This document shows positions 62,833-64,000 of a DNA stretch of 64,000 nt, piece by piece (positions within the stretch are counted from its first letter, which is position 1; the number at the start of each line of letters is the position of its first letter). The position numbers were made by a program, and so were the translations under genes. This DNA comes from an uncultured Anaerolineae bacterium (GTDB taxonomy: Bacteria; Chloroflexota; Anaerolineae; Aggregatilineales; Phototrophicaceae), in the NCBI GenBank assembly GCA_934216615.1, contig CAKQCB010000001.1, positions 496,001 to 560,000 on the forward strand, given 5' to 3'. The notes under the pieces were generated by a model. That model saw only the letters and a program-made list of their open reading frames with translations, did not search any database and was not told the DNA's origin.

Positions 62833-64000
62833 TCATCCAAACGAACAGGGTGCAGGTCTGGATTCTCGTTCGCACGTCGGCCTACTTTTGCGAACGGGTA
62901 AAATGTTTCACCCACTTTGACACGAACCACATCCATTGTGAAGTCGGTATTGGTGTCGGAATCATTTTTAAGCAGGGATGACCCCACCCCATACAGGTCA
63001 ACGGGGACCTGTTCTTGCTCATATTGCGAGATGCGCTCACGATTAAAGCCACCCGTCACCGCAATCTTGACATTATGGCAGTAAGCCATCGCGACTTCCA
63101 TCAGTTCGGCGGGGATGCGCCATTGTTTCCACGCTTCATCCAACGCTTGGCGTAGCATACGGATGAGTTTCGGGTTCACGCCGTAAGGGTCACCCTCACC
63201 TAGCGACTTATCACGAACATTTGGGCTTGTATCAATCCGCACAGCGTACAAAACCCAACGGCGCTGCCCTTCAGCATCGCCATTCTTGAGACACTGTACA
63301 TATTCCACCCAAAACCGATTGAGTGTTTTGAGGGCATCGCCAATCACGTCGTTATTAAAATCAGCAAGGACGATGCGCGGAATTTCAGGCGCGCTAAAAC
63401 GGGCGAACGCGACCATCGCTTCTGCCGTGTCGCCTAAAAATGATGCGATCAAAGCGTGCGGAACCGTCCCGCTTCCTTTACCGCCCCACCAAGCGCCTTG
63501 CGCATCGGTACTGACTGAAGGGCGCAGTTGTTGTGAAAATTCTGCGTTGTAGCGCTGTACCGCCAGCCAATAAGCATAGCCATCCACAGCTTGAACTTCA
63601 GGCATATCAAAGCGTGCGGGGAAAAAAGAGATGGGTTTCCCGTTCACCACTTCTAATAGGTGATAGACATTCGTAGCGACACGGCTGGCATGTGACAAAA
63701 TTCCTAAAATAGGTGTTTCAAGCATCGCAAAATCACGATAGCGCCCGCGAATTTTGATCACGGGTAAAACATTTTCAGGATGACCATCATAAGGAATGGC
63801 AACCCCATCATACACCGCTTCTACTTCTAGCTGATGCGCGGTGTTGACAAATACCCCATCTTGAAAATAGCCTGTTGCATTTTTCAGCAACGTGAGCGCC
63901 GCATCTACACCAGCGATCACGCTGTAAGGCGCACGACGGTTAAAAATTTGGGCTTCAACGACGACATTCCCAATATCCATGCCCTCTGAAGGCATCGCTT
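62829..64000 (-). CDS. Nicotinate phosphoribosyltransferase (N-terminus probably outside window)
   Basis: At least 388 residues are encoded, and the frame continues upstream past the right edge, so the N-terminus is probably missing. Family features are NVVVEAQIFNRRAPYSVIAG, GRYRDFAMLETPILGILSHA, PARFDMPEVQAVDG, GGKGSGTVPHALIASF and the C-terminal phosphate-binding KIAVTGGFNRERI with DLYGVGSS. The enzyme converts nicotinate and PRPP to nicotinate mononucleotide, the first step of the Preiss-Handler route to NAD. It heads the operon with the CpaF-like ATPase and the nicotinamidase-like hydrolase. Confidence 0.9.
   Translation of the reverse strand, partial: AMPSEGMDIGNVVVEAQIFNRRAPYSVIAGVDAALTLLKNATGYFQDGVFVNTAHQLEVEAVYDGVAIPYDGHPENVLPVIKIRGRYRDFAMLETPILGILSHASRVATNVYHLLEVVNGKPISFFPARFDMPEVQAVDGYAYWLAVQRYNAEFSQQLRPSVSTDAQGAWWGGKGSGTVPHALIASFLGDTAEAMVAFARFSAPEIPRIVLADFNNDVIGDALKTLNRFWVEYVQCLKNGDAEGQRRWVLYAVRIDTSPNVRDKSLGEGDPYGVNPKLIRMLRQALDEAWKQWRIPAELMEVAMAYCHNVKIAVTGGFNRERISQYEQEQVPVDLYGVGSSLLKNDSDTNTDFTMDVVRVKVGETFYPFAKVGRRANENPDLHPVRLDE

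Overview
The window looks like chromosomal DNA of a heterotrophic, probably Chloroflexota (Anaerolineae-like) bacterium. This is inferred from the density of sugar ABC importers with LacI regulators, cytoplasmic glycosidases, DUF5696 and NHL/YIP1 transporter accessories and a TIR-SUMF1 fusion; no rRNA or marker gene fixes the phylum. There is one tRNA (Asp), no insertion sequence and no CRISPR array.

Layout. (A) 1-5.3 kb, minus strand: a LacI regulator, a sugar-binding protein, two permeases and the N-terminus of a probable glycosidase that runs off the left edge. (B) 5.4-9.5 kb: a SIMPL-domain protein, a TIR-SUMF1 fusion, an aldo/keto reductase, a small Smr-domain protein and tRNA-Asp with a near-consensus promoter and a terminator. 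(C) 9.6-31.4 kb: a GH3 glycosidase, then a minus-strand operon (26.6 to 11.9 kb) of a GH94 phosphorylase, a binding protein, a giant membrane-anchored binding protein, two permeases, an NHL-TPR-YIP1 membrane protein, a DUF5696 protein and two more permeases. It diverges from a LacI-GH144-like-GH35 operon across an intergenic region with a promoter and palindromic operator. (D) 31.4-38.6 kb: a small unknown gene, LacI, GH2, and a third binding protein with two permeases. (E) 38.7-43.6 kb: a secreted parallel beta-helix protein, an NanE-type epimerase and a ROK kinase. (F) 43.7-49.3 kb: an AT-rich island with one 1865-residue membrane/TPR protein carrying an 11-copy 24-bp tandem repeat. (G) 49.5-60.6 kb: a KAS III-like enzyme, two acyl-CoA synthetases, an alpha/beta hydrolase, an Lrp regulator and a full LIV-type ABC importer. 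(H) 60.6-64 kb: nicotinate phosphoribosyltransferase, a CpaF-like ATPase and a nicotinamidase-like hydrolase.

How the genes may work together. Regions A, C and D are three glycan import and degradation modules. All glycosidases with a visible N-terminus lack signal peptides, so oligosaccharides are probably imported and cut in the cytoplasm. The combination GH94 + GH144-like + GH35 + GH3 suggests, but does not prove, beta-1,2-glucan or sophoro-oligosaccharide use. Eight sugar permeases are present but no sugar ATPase, so a shared ATPase elsewhere is expected. Region G probably imports a small organic or amino acid and activates it as a CoA thioester. Region H is an NAD-salvage operon.

The most unusual items are the giant TPR protein, the expanded import operon, the TIR-SUMF1 protein, the strong hairpin after every binding-protein gene, and the recurrent Ala-Gln cleavage context of secreted proteins.
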